Below, piece by piece: positions 37,479-48,399 of a stretch of 64,000 bases of DNA. The notes beneath the pieces were generated by a model. It did no database searches. It worked only from the letters and a program-made list of their open reading frames with translations, and was not told the origin of the DNA. The stretch's first letter is position 1; each line of letters opens with the position of its first letter. The stretch spans positions 91,318,680-91,382,679 of the forward strand of contig CM043962.1 in NCBI GenBank assembly GCA_014529385.2, written 5' to 3'. This DNA comes from Adiantum capillus-veneris. Its lineage: Eukaryota; Streptophyta; Polypodiopsida; Polypodiales; Pteridaceae. The position numbers and the translations under genes are program-made.

Positions 37479-38534
37479 ATGGCTGGATCACAGGATACTG
37501 CTCTTTACAATATCAAGAAGCTGGATGGAACCAAATTTCCATTGTCGAAGAAGCAGATTTGGCACGTGTTGGTACAAAAGAAGCAGATAAAACCTATAAA
37601 GCTCAAGGGGATAAAACCACAAGATATGGAGGAAGATGAATGGAGAGAAATGGATGAATTGGCACTTTCTACCATTATGCTGACTTTGGCAGAAAGCATT
37701 TACTTCAATGTAGCAGACAAGATGTCGGCTTATCAAGCATGGACAAAGCTGAGTGATCTTTATGAGAAGCAGAGTGCAGCTTCACATGTATACTTGCTTA
37801 AGAAGCTTGTTGACTTGAAGATGAAAGAAGGGACACCTATGTCAAATCATCTGAATGAATTCAACACCATCTACAGTCAGTTGTCAGCTCAAGGCGTCAA
37901 GTTTGATCAACCTGTTAGAGCTATGTTCCTGTTGATCACATTGCCGGAAAGTTGGGACACTTTTTGCACAGCTTTGAGTAATTCTGCACCTCCATATAGT
38001 TTGACCATAGCAGGTGTAGAAGGCAGTCTGCTTACTGAAGAAACCAACAGAAAGACAATGGACAAAGGCAAAGGAACAGCCTTAGTTGTCAGGGGAAGGA
38101 CCAAAGAAAAGTACAAAGGTGGAAAGAGGGATCAGTCTCGTAGCAAGTCCCGCAGTGCTAAAGGCAAGAGTGACATAGAATGCTACCATTGTGGCAAGAA
38201 TGGTCACATGAAAAGAGACTGCAGAGAATGGAAAGAAGAAAAAGGCAAAGAGAAAGTTGAAGACCATGGTGACAAGAACAAGTCCTCAGTGAAGATTCAA
38301 GAAATAAATGTGACAAACACTGTTGCAGAGGATGACAGTCTAGTGTCAGGAGACATCTACTTCTTAAAGAATACGATGGAATCAGCTCTTCTTACAACAT
38401 CTGATGGAAATGCACTGAGTGACTGGATCATAGACTCAGGGGCATCACTTCATGTGTCTCCAAACAAGGAGTGGTTTACCTCTTATGTGACCACTAAAGA
38501 TCATGTTTCGGCTAGGCAATGGGCAGACATGTGA
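37479..38534 (+). CDS. Copia gag with zinc knuckle and start of protease
   Basis: The 351-codon frame starts MAGSQDTALYNIKKLDG. It contains the copia gag domain (about residues 50-190: ALSTIMLTLAESIYFNV, AYQAWTKLSDLYEKQS, VYLLKKLVDLKMKEG). A basic linker follows, then a CCHC knuckle CYHCGKNGHMKRDC (about residues 231-244) and the protease active site WIIDSGASLHVS (about residues 311-322). It ends at 38534 through a frameshift near 38515, after which the protease continues in another frame (about 38535-38680). Gag forms the particle and the knuckle binds RNA. Confidence 0.93.
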   Translation: MAGSQDTALYNIKKLDGTKFPLSKKQIWHVLVQKKQIKPIKLKGIKPQDMEEDEWREMDELALSTIMLTLAESIYFNVADKMSAYQAWTKLSDLYEKQSAASHVYLLKKLVDLKMKEGTPMSNHLNEFNTIYSQLSAQGVKFDQPVRAMFLLITLPESWDTFCTALSNSAPPYSLTIAGVEGSLLTEETNRKTMDKGKGTALVVRGRTKEKYKGGKRDQSRSKSRSAKGKSDIECYHCGKNGHMKRDCREWKEEKGKEKVEDHGDKNKSSVKIQEINVTNTVAEDDSLVSGDIYFLKNTMESALLTTSDGNALSDWIIDSGASLHVSPNKEWFTSYVTTKDHVSARQWADM

Positions 38535-38685
38535 GATCTTAGGTGTTGGAGATGTTCAATTGAAGTTTAAGAATGGCTCTTCTTTCACGCTGAACAATGT
38601 GAGACATGTTCCCGTAATTACAAAGAGCTTGATCAACACAAGTTTACTTGATGATGATGGCTACGTCACCACTTTTGGATAGAAC
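38535..38685 (+). pseudogene. Copia protease C-terminal part, frameshifted
   Basis: In the correct frame this reads ILGVGDVQLKFKNG, LNNVRHVPVITKSLIN and LLDDDGY before a TAG (about 38680). These strands complete the copia protease begun in the previous ORF. Confidence 0.75.
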
Positions 38686-39640
38686 ATGTGGAAGATATCC
38701 AAGGGTTCTATGACAGTAGCACATGGAGTAAAGTCTGGAGGACTTTACATGATTTATGTATCAAATGTCTCTAAAAATGTAATCAATGTAACGGAGCAGC
38801 CGAACGTTTCTTTGTGGCATAGCCGGTTAGGACATATGTCCAAGAAGGGAATGGAAATCTTGTCTTGTTCTGGTTATTTGCCTGGCTTGTCATTTAATGA
38901 TTTTGAATTCTGTGAACATTGTCTGTATGGTAAGCAAACACAACAGCCACATAAGCATAGAAGCAGTAGAAGAGATACACAGTTGGCACTTGTTCATAGT
39001 GATTTGTGTGGACCTATGCCTAACCTATCTCTAGGGGGAGCTTCTTACTTTATGACATTTATAGATGATTACTCGAGGAAAGTATGGGTTTACTTTCTCA
39101 AGCACAAGGATGAAGCGTTTAGTGTTTTCAAAACGTTTGTGACACTTGTGGAGAATGAGAGTGGCAAGAAGCTTAAATGCTTACGTACTGACAATGGTGG
39201 AGAGTATGTTTCAAAGGCCTTTCAAGACTTTTGTGAGTCAAAAGGTATAAAACGTGAACTTAATGCTCCTTACAATCCGCCTCAAAATGGTGTTGCTGAG
39301 AGGATGAATAGGACCATACAAGAGAAGGTCAGGAGTATGTTGTCTAATGCACAGCTGCCAAATGGGTTTTGGGCTGAAGCTGTATCAACAGCTGTTCATC
39401 TTATAAATAGATCTCCTAGCAAGGTTTTGCAGAAGAATTTAGTGGCAGAGATGGTATGGTCAGGCAAGGTTCCCTCATACAAGCATCTCAGAGTCTTTGG
39501 CTGTGAGGCATATACTCACGTTGCAAAGGAATTTAGGAACAAACTTGAGCAAAAGAGTAGAAAGTGCATCTTTCTAGGCTATGGTAATTCTGGTGAGATG
39601 GGGTACAGACTTTGGGATCCCGAATCCAGAAAGGTTATCC
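38686..39640 (+). CDS. Copia integrase
   Basis: The frame from 38686 carries the HHCC zinc site (LWHSRLGHMSKKG, FCEHCLYGKQ) and the integrase core with intact catalytic residues: VHSDLCGP, LRTDNGGEYV and NGVAERMNRTIQEKV. The copia-type C-terminal YKHLRVFGCEAYTHV and KCIFLGY follow. The reading changes at about 39645, where a 184-bp tandem duplication begins. Integrase inserts the cDNA, here leaving 5-bp duplications. Confidence 0.93.
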
Positions 39641-39828
39641 GAGTCAGGCAAGGTGCCCTCATACAAGCATCTCAGAGTCTTTGGCTGTGAGGCATATACT
39701 CACGTTGCAAAGGAATTTAGGAACAAACTTGAGCCAAAGAGTAGAAAGTGCATCTTTCTAGGCTATTGTAATTCTGGTGAGATGGGGTACAGACTTTGGG
39801 ATCCCAAATCCAGAAAGGTTATCCGCAG
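39461..39828 (+). repeat. 184-bp tandem duplication in the copia pol gene
   Basis: CAGGCAAGGT...AAGGTTATCCG occurs at 39461-39644 and again at 39645-39828 with few differences. The length is not a multiple of three, so it disrupts the pol frame between integrase and RT. Confidence 0.92.
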
Positions 39829-40116
39829 CAATGATGTTCACTTTAATGAAGCCAAATATCATTCTAAACCAAAGAGGGTTGAGGAGATTAGAAGAGTTGT
39901 CTTCCAAGAAGATGGACCTGCACGTGCAAGACAAAATGTCAGGTCTCAAGAGGAGCAAGGACAGGATAGAGTGGAACCACAGGTTGTGGCTGAGCCTGAG
40001 CCACCTATTTTGCATAGATCTGGACGTATCACGCGACCTCCTGATAGGTTTGTTCCATCTATGAACTATGTCATGTTGAGACTGATTGCAATGAGCCTTC
40101 ATGTTACAAGGAAGCA

Positions 40117-40845
40117 GTGCAAATGAAGGACTCCGGGAATTGGCAATTGGCCATGCAGTCAGAGATGACAGCTCTGCATAAAAACCAGACATGGAAGCTA
40201 CTTAAATTACCACATGGCAGAAAGGCTCTACCTTGTAAATGGGTTTACAGGTATAAGATCACCGCTCATGATAGTCAGCCAAAGTACAAAGCAAGGCTTG
40301 TTGCCAAGGGCTTTAAGCAAGAACAAGGCATTGACTTTGATGAAGTCTTCTCTCCGGTGGTCAAGATGACTACATTGAGATGCTTTCTTGCATTGGTTGC
40401 CATATTAGATTTGGTGTTGCACCAAATGGATGTCAAGACAGCGTTCTTGCATGGTGATTTAGATGTGGAAATTTACATGCAGCAGCAAGAAGGGTTTGTT
40501 GAGAAAGGCAAGGAAGATTGGGTATGCCAGTTGTTAAAGAGTCTTTATGGCTTAAAACAATCACCGAGGGCATGGTATCATAAATTCCACAAGTTTATGC
40601 TTTCTCAAGGCTACAAACGTAGTGATTTCGATCACTGTCTATATACAAAGAAGGCTAAGGATGGCAGTTGGCTGATCCTTATTTTGTATGTGGATGACAT
40701 GTTGATTGCTGGCAAGCACTTGGAAGAAATTTCAGCTTTGAAGTCAAAGATGGAAAAATCGTTTGACATGAAAGACATGGGTGAGGCAAGTCATATACTT
40801 GGTATGCGCATTGAGAGAGACAGATCAAAGAAGACAAGGTTTTGC
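40117..40845 (+). CDS. Copia reverse transcriptase
   Basis: The frame has CKWVYRYKITAHDSQPKYKA, RLVAKGFKQEQGIDFDEVFS, QMDVKTAFLHGDL, LYGLKQSPRAWYHKF and the catalytic LILYVDDMLIAG, then LGMRIERDRSKK. The order and motifs are those of copia RT. At about 40840 a deletion fuses to NMEKGKALSVPL in another frame. Confidence 0.93.
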
Positions 40846-40898
40846 AACGTTTCAATATGGAGAAGGGAAAGGCATTGAGTGTTCCATTGCCACCATAT

Positions 40899-41208
40899 GT
40901 GAAACCTAGCAAACAAGATTGTCCTGTGTCTGAGGAAGAACAGATTGAAATGGATAAGATTCCATATGTGTCTGCAATGGGTAGTTTGATGTATGCAATG
41001 ATTGCTACTTGCCCGGACATTGCATTTGCAGTGGGAGTAGTAAGTCGATACATGTGAAACTTAGCAAACAAGATTGTCCTGTGTCTGAGGAAGAACGAGC
41101 TGAAATGGATAAGATTCCATATGCATCTGCAATGGGTAGTATGATGTATGCACTGATTGCTACTCGCCCAGACATTGCATTTGCAGTGGGAGTAGTAAGT
41201 CGATACAT
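40899..41208 (+). repeat. 155-bp tandem duplication between RT and RNase H
   Basis: GTGAAACCTAGCAAACAAGA to GTAAGTCGATACAT (40899-41053) is repeated at 41054-41208, about 95 percent identical. The encoded DIAFAVGVVSRYM appears twice. The length is not a multiple of three and causes a frameshift. Confidence 0.92.
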
Positions 41209-41760
41209 GTCAAACCCAGGAAAGAAACATTGGGAGGCAGTGAAAGGAATATTGAGATACGTGAAAGCTACAAAGAGTATGCGCATATGCTATGGGAGTC
41301 AGGAGCTAAGTGTAAAGGGTTTTACAGACTCAGATTATGATGTGACTTAGACAACCGAAGGTCTACGTCAGGGTATGTCTTTACATTGACTGGTGGAGCA
41401 GTATCATGGCGTTCTAGATTACAAGATTGTGTTACTCAGTCTACTACAAAGGCTGAATATGTTGCAGCATCAGAGGCATGCAAAGAATCAATTTGGCTTA
41501 ATCCACTAGTAACAGATTTGGGAATCAAAGAAGAAATGCCTGTGTTATATTGTGATAATCAAAGTGCTATACAATTGGCTCGCAATCCAGTTTATCACTC
41601 AAAGACAAAGCATGTGGATGTGAAGTATCATTTCATCAGGGAAATGCTCGAGGATAAGCAACTTTAGCTTGTCAAAGTTCACACCACAAAAAATCCTGCT
41701 GATCTACTTACAAAAGGACTTCCCTCAGAGAGCTTTGCGCATTTTCGCAAGCAGTTAGGT
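41060..41760 (+). pseudogene. Copia RNase H, frameshifted
   Basis: 41060-41348 encodes GILRYVKATKSM and GFTDSDYDV. A small deletion at about 41349 gives a stop. The frame resumes at 41386 with GGAVSWRSRLQ, STTKAEYVAASEACKESIWL, LYCDNQSAIQLARNP and KHVDVKYHFIRE. A stop at about 41668 precedes KNPADLLTKGLP. RNase H degrades template RNA. Confidence 0.85.
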
Positions 41761-41847
41761 GTAGGGTAGTACATCACTTCTCTACATCTATTGTATATTA
41801 GCTTGTATAGTAGCTTCTCACAGACTTAAAGTACCACATTGGACTTT

Positions 41848-41858
41848 AAGTGGGAGGT
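41848..41858 (+). other. Copia polypurine tract
   Basis: AAGTGGGAGGT directly precedes the 3' LTR, as in many plant copia elements. Confidence 0.85.
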
Positions 41859-42050
41859 TGTTGGGGTATAAAGCCCAATGTGGTCGCCCAGGTAAGTGGG
41901 CGGGCCGCCAGGTATGTACACATTTTCTTTTGTAAAAACCTAATAAGAACTCACTATGCTCTACACATTACAGAAGAGCGAGTTCACCATATCGTCGTGC
42001 TCTTCTTCTCGCACTCTCTGTCGCGCCGCACTTCCGCTCGTACTCCTTCA
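41859..42050 (+). mobile_element. Copia 3' LTR (192 bp)
   Basis: Same ends as the 5' LTR, with six substitutions by my count. It is followed by the CGTTG duplication. Confidence 0.95.
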
Positions 42051-42055
42051 CGTTG

Positions 42056-42740
42056 CAGCATCAAACAACATTCAAATGCTATAAAACTTCTAGGACAAGT
42101 ATATAAGACCTAAGCACACGTGCTTATGGTCTCATATCTCACTTTCAATGAGTGGCAAAAAATGCAATTGTTAACAGTAGTGAGATTTTGACCTAATCGT
42201 TTTCTGACCCCGAATGCATCTAAATGCTTAGCAATGATGCCCCGATACCAGCCTATACTTACTTTGTGATTTCCTAGCTTAAATCCCTACTTATAATGAA
42301 ATTTAGGCCGAGGTCGATGACGTCAAATGCTACAATTTATCATGATATGCTTACGTCAATGCATAGAGCTCTTACCTGTGGTTGCAACGCTACAGACGAG
42401 ACTGCAATGTGACAACCGACAAGGGAGATAGCAGTAGGATAAGGAGAGAGGAGAGCGTCATATGCTCACGCTGTATATTTCATTATCCAAAAACTTAATA
42501 AAAACTTTACAAAGTTGGCTTTTATACCTTAGCCAAGGTTTTTTAGGTCAAAAACTAACCATCTAGGAGCTCTAACCGAAAATTAACTAATACAATCTAG
42601 AAGCTTATAGCTCCAACTCATAGATTACAACATCCACTCGTCAAATAGGAGTTACAATATTTCCAATTTATCAAAAGAATAAGTGTTTTTACAATGAAGC
42701 TCCCAAAAAATGTTACATGGGTTAGCTTGCTGCTAACACA
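42056..42740 (-). mobile_element. 5' LTR of element B, outer segment
   Basis: It continues LTR B after the copia insertion (CAGCATCAAACAACATTCAA), matching 1742-2436 of LTR A, and ends TGCTGCTAACACA. Confidence 0.85.
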
Positions 42741-43175
42741 AGCAATTTCTAGCAACAATGTCGAAAATATCCTCTATCTGTAACACTATTGTAAACATGT
42801 TCCATCTTTGATGTGAAGCGCATCACATTGACTCTAGCTAAAAATTGTACAGAAGCACATGAAATTCACTCTAATTTGATTCAGGTAAATTTAAAAATGA
42901 AAGAGTTATTTGCTTTGTTCTCACATGATACTCTCAAGATGTGATGGTAATTTGTTAAGAAAAAGTTCTTTAGGATTTAGTTTTGTCATTAGTATTTCAT
43001 TGCAATGAAATAAATAGGCAGGCCTCGTGATCTTATCACTTTTTGTCATGGTTCTTGACAAAGATAATGCTTGACCTTACCCTGACTCACTTTATATGTG
43101 CCCTAGGGGTGTTTTCTCCTTTGTCTTTTATCATTCACAGAGTTTCCATTTCGAGTTATTGGGATTGCTAGCCTT

Positions 43176-43178
<3 letters not shown>
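42741..43178. other. Intergenic region, nothing recognised
   Basis: It flanks element B. No coding or repeat signal was seen. Confidence 0.4.

Positions 43179-43236
<58 letters not shown>
43179..43236. repeat. (CT)n microsatellite
   Basis: About 58 bp of CT dinucleotides. Confidence 0.97.
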
Positions 43237-43240
<4 letters not shown>

Positions 43241-43711
43241 TTATGCCAACATTGGGTGGCTTGAGGTTGGAAACTACTTCCCTCTTTGAGCACCGCCTTG
43301 GACACAGCCCCATTTGCAATCTTTCCCCTTGTTGGCTTTGATGCTCTCCTTTCTTGCTGCCTTCCTGTTGAGCCCAAGCCATCGCCTTGGAGCCTCATGT
43401 TTGTAGATTTGAGTTGAATCTCTCTCTAGCTCAGAGTTTGTTCATCATTTGGCTTGCATCTAGTGCCTCAACATCATCGAGATTATTGCCATCACTTGTT
43501 TTTGGTTGTGATAAGAGCCCCCGCTTATTACTAGGTTTTCGGGTGGATAGTTGGGAAACTTTGCTTCGTAGGTGATTTCTTACCTTTCTTGGTGGTTTTT
43601 GGTCATTTCCTCCAATTTCACATTGGTTTGGGTGCCTCCTTAGGCGCCATTTTCAGATTGCAATGTGCCCTTGCTTCTTTTCCTTGTTTCCTAGTCTACT
43701 TTATGTACTTA
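43237..43711. other. Intergenic region, nothing recognised
   Basis: Small overlapping ORFs only, with no motifs. Confidence 0.4.
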
Positions 43712-44455
43712 GTTTATTGAGTTCATTGAGAAGCAGCCATATGGGCTAATTACTTGCAAGTTGTATGGCACTGCAAGCCTCCTTCATGTGCTCTAGTTTA
43801 TACAATCATCAAACACACACAGTAGCTAAACCCCTAATCATTAGAACATCAATCAAGTAAAGCATTACAAGTCGAGCTATCCCTTGAAACACATACCAAT
43901 GCTAAACAACATGCAACATGACGATTTCCTAGGTGTCCCTTAGAATGAAGAAATACGAACAAGATCATAACATCCCTTCCGCTAAGAATAGACCATAACT
44001 CATGAAGGAGGTTTGCGTTGCAGTTTGACTCGCAAATAACTAGCCCCAAGTACACTACACACTTGTGCACTTGAGTAGCTATAGAAAAACAAGGCCTTCT
44101 TTTAACAAGTAGCTATTGCATGTGCAAGCTCTTTCACAAGAGCTAAGAAATGGTTCCTATTATTTTCCTTATTACCTTGACTAACCTATGTACAACATAA
44201 CAATCTATGGATTTTATTGAGAAGCAGCCATAGGGACAAATTATTTGAGAATTGAACCGCACCACAAGCCTCCTTCATGAGCTCCAACTTACACAATAAA
44301 TTAACTCTCACACTAGTTAAACAACTAATAACTAGAACATCAAGCAAGTAAAGCATTACAAGTCTAGCTATCCCTTAAAACAAGTGTTGATGCTTAACCA
44401 TATACAACATGGTGGTTTGCCAAGCATCCTTAGAATCACAATGGGTGGACAAGAT
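43712..44455. repeat. Direct repeat pair of about 245 bp, offset about 500 bp
   Basis: TTGAGAAGCAGCCATA...AAGCCTCCTTCATG...CAAGTAAAGCATTACAAGT occurs at about 43717-43960 and 44217-44455, diverged by perhaps 20 percent. The origin is unknown; the pair could be remnants of LTRs or a local duplication. Confidence 0.75.
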
Positions 44456-45289
44456 AATAACATTGGGGTTAAACCATAAATCTAACAAAGGAAAAACCCA
44501 CACTTTAGCTCTCCTAAGGCAGAAACACATGAACAATCGTGTGTCACTTGGAGGTTGATTTGGCCTATTCACGGAGCTCATGTATCCCAATGGACTCCAT
44601 ATAGATGAGCTAGTGGAATCAAGTATCAAAATTTAGTTTGTGCCTTTTACTCCACATTAAAACCTTTATAGGGCATGGATGACACCCATGTGTGACTAAT
44701 CCAAGGTAGTTTAACATAAAAAATGTGGAAGCCGTCACTATCACATAAACAAGTTGGCAATTGTTAACGGCTCATTATTCTCACCAAGATTAATTGAGGA
44801 TAAGCCACTAAGTGATGCTTAACAAGGTGTGCTCGACGTGACTTGGTTGCTAGCTCATCTCTTGAGTTGTTGACTGGGTGCCCTAATGCACGATAGGCTC
44901 AATCTGTGGCAACCCTTTTGATAGGGCGAGGTCAGTGGGTTTGGTGTCTCAATGGCCTCGTTTGACATAGATGTAAAGTCGGATACACAACAAAGCAACC
45001 TTTGCCCAAGGGCCATGTGAGTGGGCTCTAGACATTTATGATATTTTTAAAATTGCAGCGACTCTCATTATAAGGAAAATATCCTATTGGTTGAACATCT
45101 ATTCTTTTGTGGTGGGGATGACTGCTTAATTAGTGCCCAAGCTTGGATGGGGGAGCTTGGCTATCACTAGGGCACTTCTTGTGGAGCCAATTAGTTTTTG
45201 GCATGTCGAAGTCAAGTTGGCTTCCACACCGATAGCCTTGCCGAGGTGGCAATGACTATTTGCCAAGCCAAAAAGTGAAACATGGCCTC
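44456..45289. other. Intergenic region, nothing recognised
   Basis: No gene or repeat was identified. Confidence 0.4.
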
Positions 45290-45445
45290 ATGCGTGCGTG
45301 TGAGGGGTGGTCCCCCGGGGTAGCTTTTTGAGAACCTAGGCCAAATTCACAATAGGAATCACGGGAAGCAGGATCAAACCCGAGAGCTTTACCTCTTGGC
45401 ACGGAGAGGTTGGACAGCCTTTTAATTGTTTTAACTAAGGATCAA
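45290..45445 (-). mobile_element. tRNA-derived SINE candidate
   Basis: On the minus strand, CCTTAGTTAAAAC is A-box-like. It is followed by AACCTCTCCGTGCCAAGAGG (a possible arm hairpin, CCTCT/AGAGG) and CTCGGGTTTGATCCTG, whose GGTTTGATCC is one mismatch from the pol III B box (45371-45380). A G/C-rich body CTACCCCGGGGGACC follows. The tail and target duplication are unclear. Confidence 0.45.
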
Positions 45446-45479
45446 AATGGCAACAAGCAAAATGAGAGGCCGGCGTCAG

Positions 45480-45750
45480 TGTGACACGGTTCTACAATTG
45501 TCGATCGAGCTTTCAAAAATACGAGGTGACACGTGCTGAAAGCCTGCGGGTTGACAGACAGACATGCACAAAGAGGCGGAGCCATTCTTGTGTTCGTGCA
45601 CACCTCAGCTCTTCCCACTCACGATCGATTTGCCACATTTTGGCAGAAGCTCGAAAACAGTTTTTCTTATCTCCGTCGCCTCCTCAAAAATTTAGCCCTG
45701 CGAAGCTCAACACCTTCTCAATCTCACCATCGCCGCTCCCTCTTCAAAAG
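45480..45750 (+). other. Probable 5' untranslated first exon of the EDR2-like gene
   Basis: The block is GC-richer and pyrimidine-rich (CTCCGTCGCCTCCTC, CATCGCCGCTCCCTC), like plant 5' leaders, and ends AAAAG followed by the donor GTAACG at 45751. No TATA box is obvious and the start is a guess. The link to the coding exons rests on position, strand and the donor site only. A small ORF at 45533-45754 is not conserved in any family I know. Confidence 0.4.
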
Positions 45751-46834
45751 GTAACGTATAAATCCTCTTCGCTCGCTTTACTGAGTGTTTATATTTTAGG
45801 GTCTTTGTCTGCTTCTTCATTATGCGCTGTACGATTGGGCTACGTAAAATTGCTGAGCACCGCACACGTTCTGCGGTTTCCTCAGCAGAAGCACCCATAA
45901 GCAGCACTGCGATACCCTTCATGAGGTCACTTGTAAGTTTTTTGGGGTATGATGAACCAATTTTAAATACATTCCAGATGATTTGATAGGTCAAGTGAAG
46001 GAAAATATTCTCATTGAGCAGTCCAGCACTGGTTCTTTTTGGATTTGGTCAAGTTTTGGGCTGCCCGCCTAGTTGCACCTGGTGTGCAGCCGGTTTCAGG
46101 TCAATGTGATCAATTAGATTTTGATTGATCAAACACGGTATCGAATTAATGTGATCAATTTTGATTGATTGATTGATTGACCAAAATGTGTTTGATCGTC
46201 ACTTTGAGTGAAGGGCTTAATCTCGCGACCCTTGCGAAATTGTTTTGTCCATTGTAGTTGCAGTTGCTATGTGGTTGATTTGGAAGGCTCAATGCTTGCA
46301 TGTTCTTAGTGTCGATCAACCTTCCACTTCAGCGGATACACTCAGTAGTATATGGACAGATAGTTCACGCACTTTGCAGCTGGTGGGATACTTTAGTAGG
46401 CTCCTCTATGGCAGTGGAGGAGTGTCATCATGTTTTTCCCCCCCAAAATGCCAAGTAGTGGGAAAGGCTAAGGTGCCCTCTTCTTGAGCCTCTTCTTCTA
46501 CTGGTTTTAGAAAAAAGAGATCTCAAAAGGTTACTGTTTTAAAAACTAGACATTGGGCCTACCAAGAGTTATTAGAATTATGTCTTCACTTGAAATTGAA
46601 AATTTCTTAACAATTGTGCCAAGTCATCTTCAATTAACCTCCATCCATAGTATTAACAGAATGTGTGGGTCATTCACATGTTTGCCCACATTGTGCTTCG
46701 TTCGTTAGGACGGTATGGGATCATAGCCATGCATCGTTTAGTTTTAAGATACTTGCTAACATCACTATATATCCGACTACACCTTGTACAATCTTTTATC
46801 CAAAGAGAATTGTGCAAGGGTGACATGCAGGTCT

Positions 46835-47420
46835 TGTGGATGCCAAGAGCAGAGCCCCAAAAGCATTCAGTATGAAAAGATCGAGTCCAAAAGCATCTGC
46901 ACCCAAAAGCTAGTGCAAAAATCTGCCAAAATCAGCCAGCGTAGTTTGCTAAATTTTTGAACAACTGTCGCATCATCAGTCAGCGCAATTTGTGGAACAA
47001 CCGTACAGCTGCCACGTGGCATGTCAGCCCAAATTTTGGGATTTCGTACGGTTGCCACATGTCATCACTTTGTGTATTTGGTGTGTGTGTGTGTGTGTGT
47101 GTCCTTGTTATGATTTAGGCCCCCTCGGCAAGACTTTACAAGTTGGCGTTTCTCTGCTTCTTCTTCTTCTTCTTCTTCTTCTAGGTTCTAGGCCGGAATG
47201 CAAAAAAAAATTGAGTTAGCCCAGGACCTGAAGGTCACTCAGATGTCCTAGTACCACGTAGATGATCATAGATGCAAGCACTATATATAGAGAATTGTTC
47301 AAGGCACAAAGCATTTTGGCTTTGACCGAGAGATTGTTATGGACTGCCTTTCTAGGAAGAGTAAGTCTTTGACTGGCCAAATGAATGCATGGATCAGATG
47401 TGTCTATGAGCTTGACGCAT
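46835..47420 (-). mobile_element. LTR relic R1, chromovirus family, in intron 1
   Basis: It matches R2 (48400-48945) and the chromovirus 5' LTR (61249-62045): GCAGAGCCCCAAAAGCATTC, GGCCCCCTCGGCAAGACTT and GTAGATGATCATAGATGC. A (GT)n run sits at the same place as in the 61.7-kb LTR. Orientation is as in the minus-strand chromovirus. It is truncated at the left. Confidence 0.7.
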
Positions 47421-48399
47421 ACCACCTACTGAAATCAAAGCAATCTTCCTTCATTGTAGGATACAAAATGTTTTACACTTCTAACATTTATGCAACTTGA
47501 AATTTCACAATTGATCATTTAGTCATGCATTCTTGTGTGATGATGGCCGTGCACACACATAAAAGCTAGTTGTAGATATCTCGGTTATGTCTGAAAATCG
47601 ATCGTATGGCCAGTTTTATAGCTAATGCCTAAAAAGGTCATTGGTTCTTGTTTGTGGTGTCGATCACACACCCAAGATCATAGTCTTAGCGAATGCCTAT
47701 AAAAGGTCATTGGATCTTGCTTGTGGTGCGTGCACACACCCAAGGTTATCATACTCCTTGTCAATATGGAAAGTATGTCTCTTTGGATGCGATCGTTTAT
47801 CCAAAGTCTGTGGAGATTCACCGAAGTGAACATCTACCTCATGGTATGACAGAAGCATGCCATCGGCCATACCATGTCCAATTCATAATCATTAAGCATT
47901 ATTCATCATTCCTCACCATCACCTTCAAGTTTTATAAAACAAACAAAATTCATGGTTCTTATTGTCAAATTTATCAGATTCATTCTTAAGCTGTCGTCGT
48001 TCCCAATTGCTTTTAGGTGCAAACCTCGTCATCTCATCCTCGCTTACACCTGCAAAACAGACAAAATTTCAAGTAGAGGGTTCTCCTCGTTGCAATAGAG
48101 TGGATGCCCAGTTCCATGCTTTCAAATGCTTTGGTATGCATATTTCTTGCTCCTATTACCTGTTATCTGCACACAAATAACGCGAGCTTCCAAAAACATT
48201 AATTTTACATATGTTGAAATTTTTGCAAAAACTCTAATTTACTGCTGAAAACCCTTATTTTCCAAACTTGTCGTAATCAAAATTTGTTTGTGTCAATGCA
48301 TAAGAGAGGATCAACTTTTCCTTCTATTGTATATCCAAATTCTCAACCATTGATGAGATTTTTTGAGGTCTTTGCAACATAGAAAATCGTGGAAAAGCG
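47421..48399. other. Intron 1 sequence between LTR relics
   Basis: It contains a tandem duplication of about 67 bp (AATGCCTAAAAAGGTCATTG at about 47624 and its copy at about 47693). No coding exon was recognised. Confidence 0.5.

Larger units (their letters stand above)
36226..42050 (+). mobile_element. Ty1/copia retrotransposon, full-length, inserted in an Athila-like LTR
   Basis: The 5,825-bp element has two 192-bp LTRs, a tRNA-Met primer site, gag-PR-IN-RT-RH in copia order, a polypurine tract and a 5-bp target duplication (CGTTG at 36221-36225 and 42051-42055). The LTRs differ at 6 of 192 positions by my count, indicating a fairly recent insertion. The pol frame is broken by two tandem duplications and small indels, so it is not autonomous now. 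Confidence 0.95.
26340..42740 (-). mobile_element. Athila/Tat-like Ty3/gypsy element B, nested and incomplete
   Basis: Read on the minus strand: 5' LTR (42740-35996, split by copia), degraded primer site, 1.6-kb leader, gag-like ORFs, protease, RT, RNase H, integrase, and a further protease-like segment. The domain order PR-RT-RH-IN is that of Ty3/gypsy, and no chromodomain follows integrase. A 1,340-bp inverted-repeat element (32125-33464) and a copia element (36226-42050) are inserted. The 3' LTR is missing. All ORFs carry frameshifts or stops, so it is dead. Confidence 0.85.

Noticed and set aside
45533-45900. Protein-coding ORFs in the presumed 5' untranslated exon
   Set aside because: The two ORFs overlap in different frames, one runs across the splice donor, and composition is that of a pyrimidine-rich leader.
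46245-46487. Small ORF as an exon of the EDR2-like gene
   Set aside because: No splice borders or similarity support it; it lies in intron 1.
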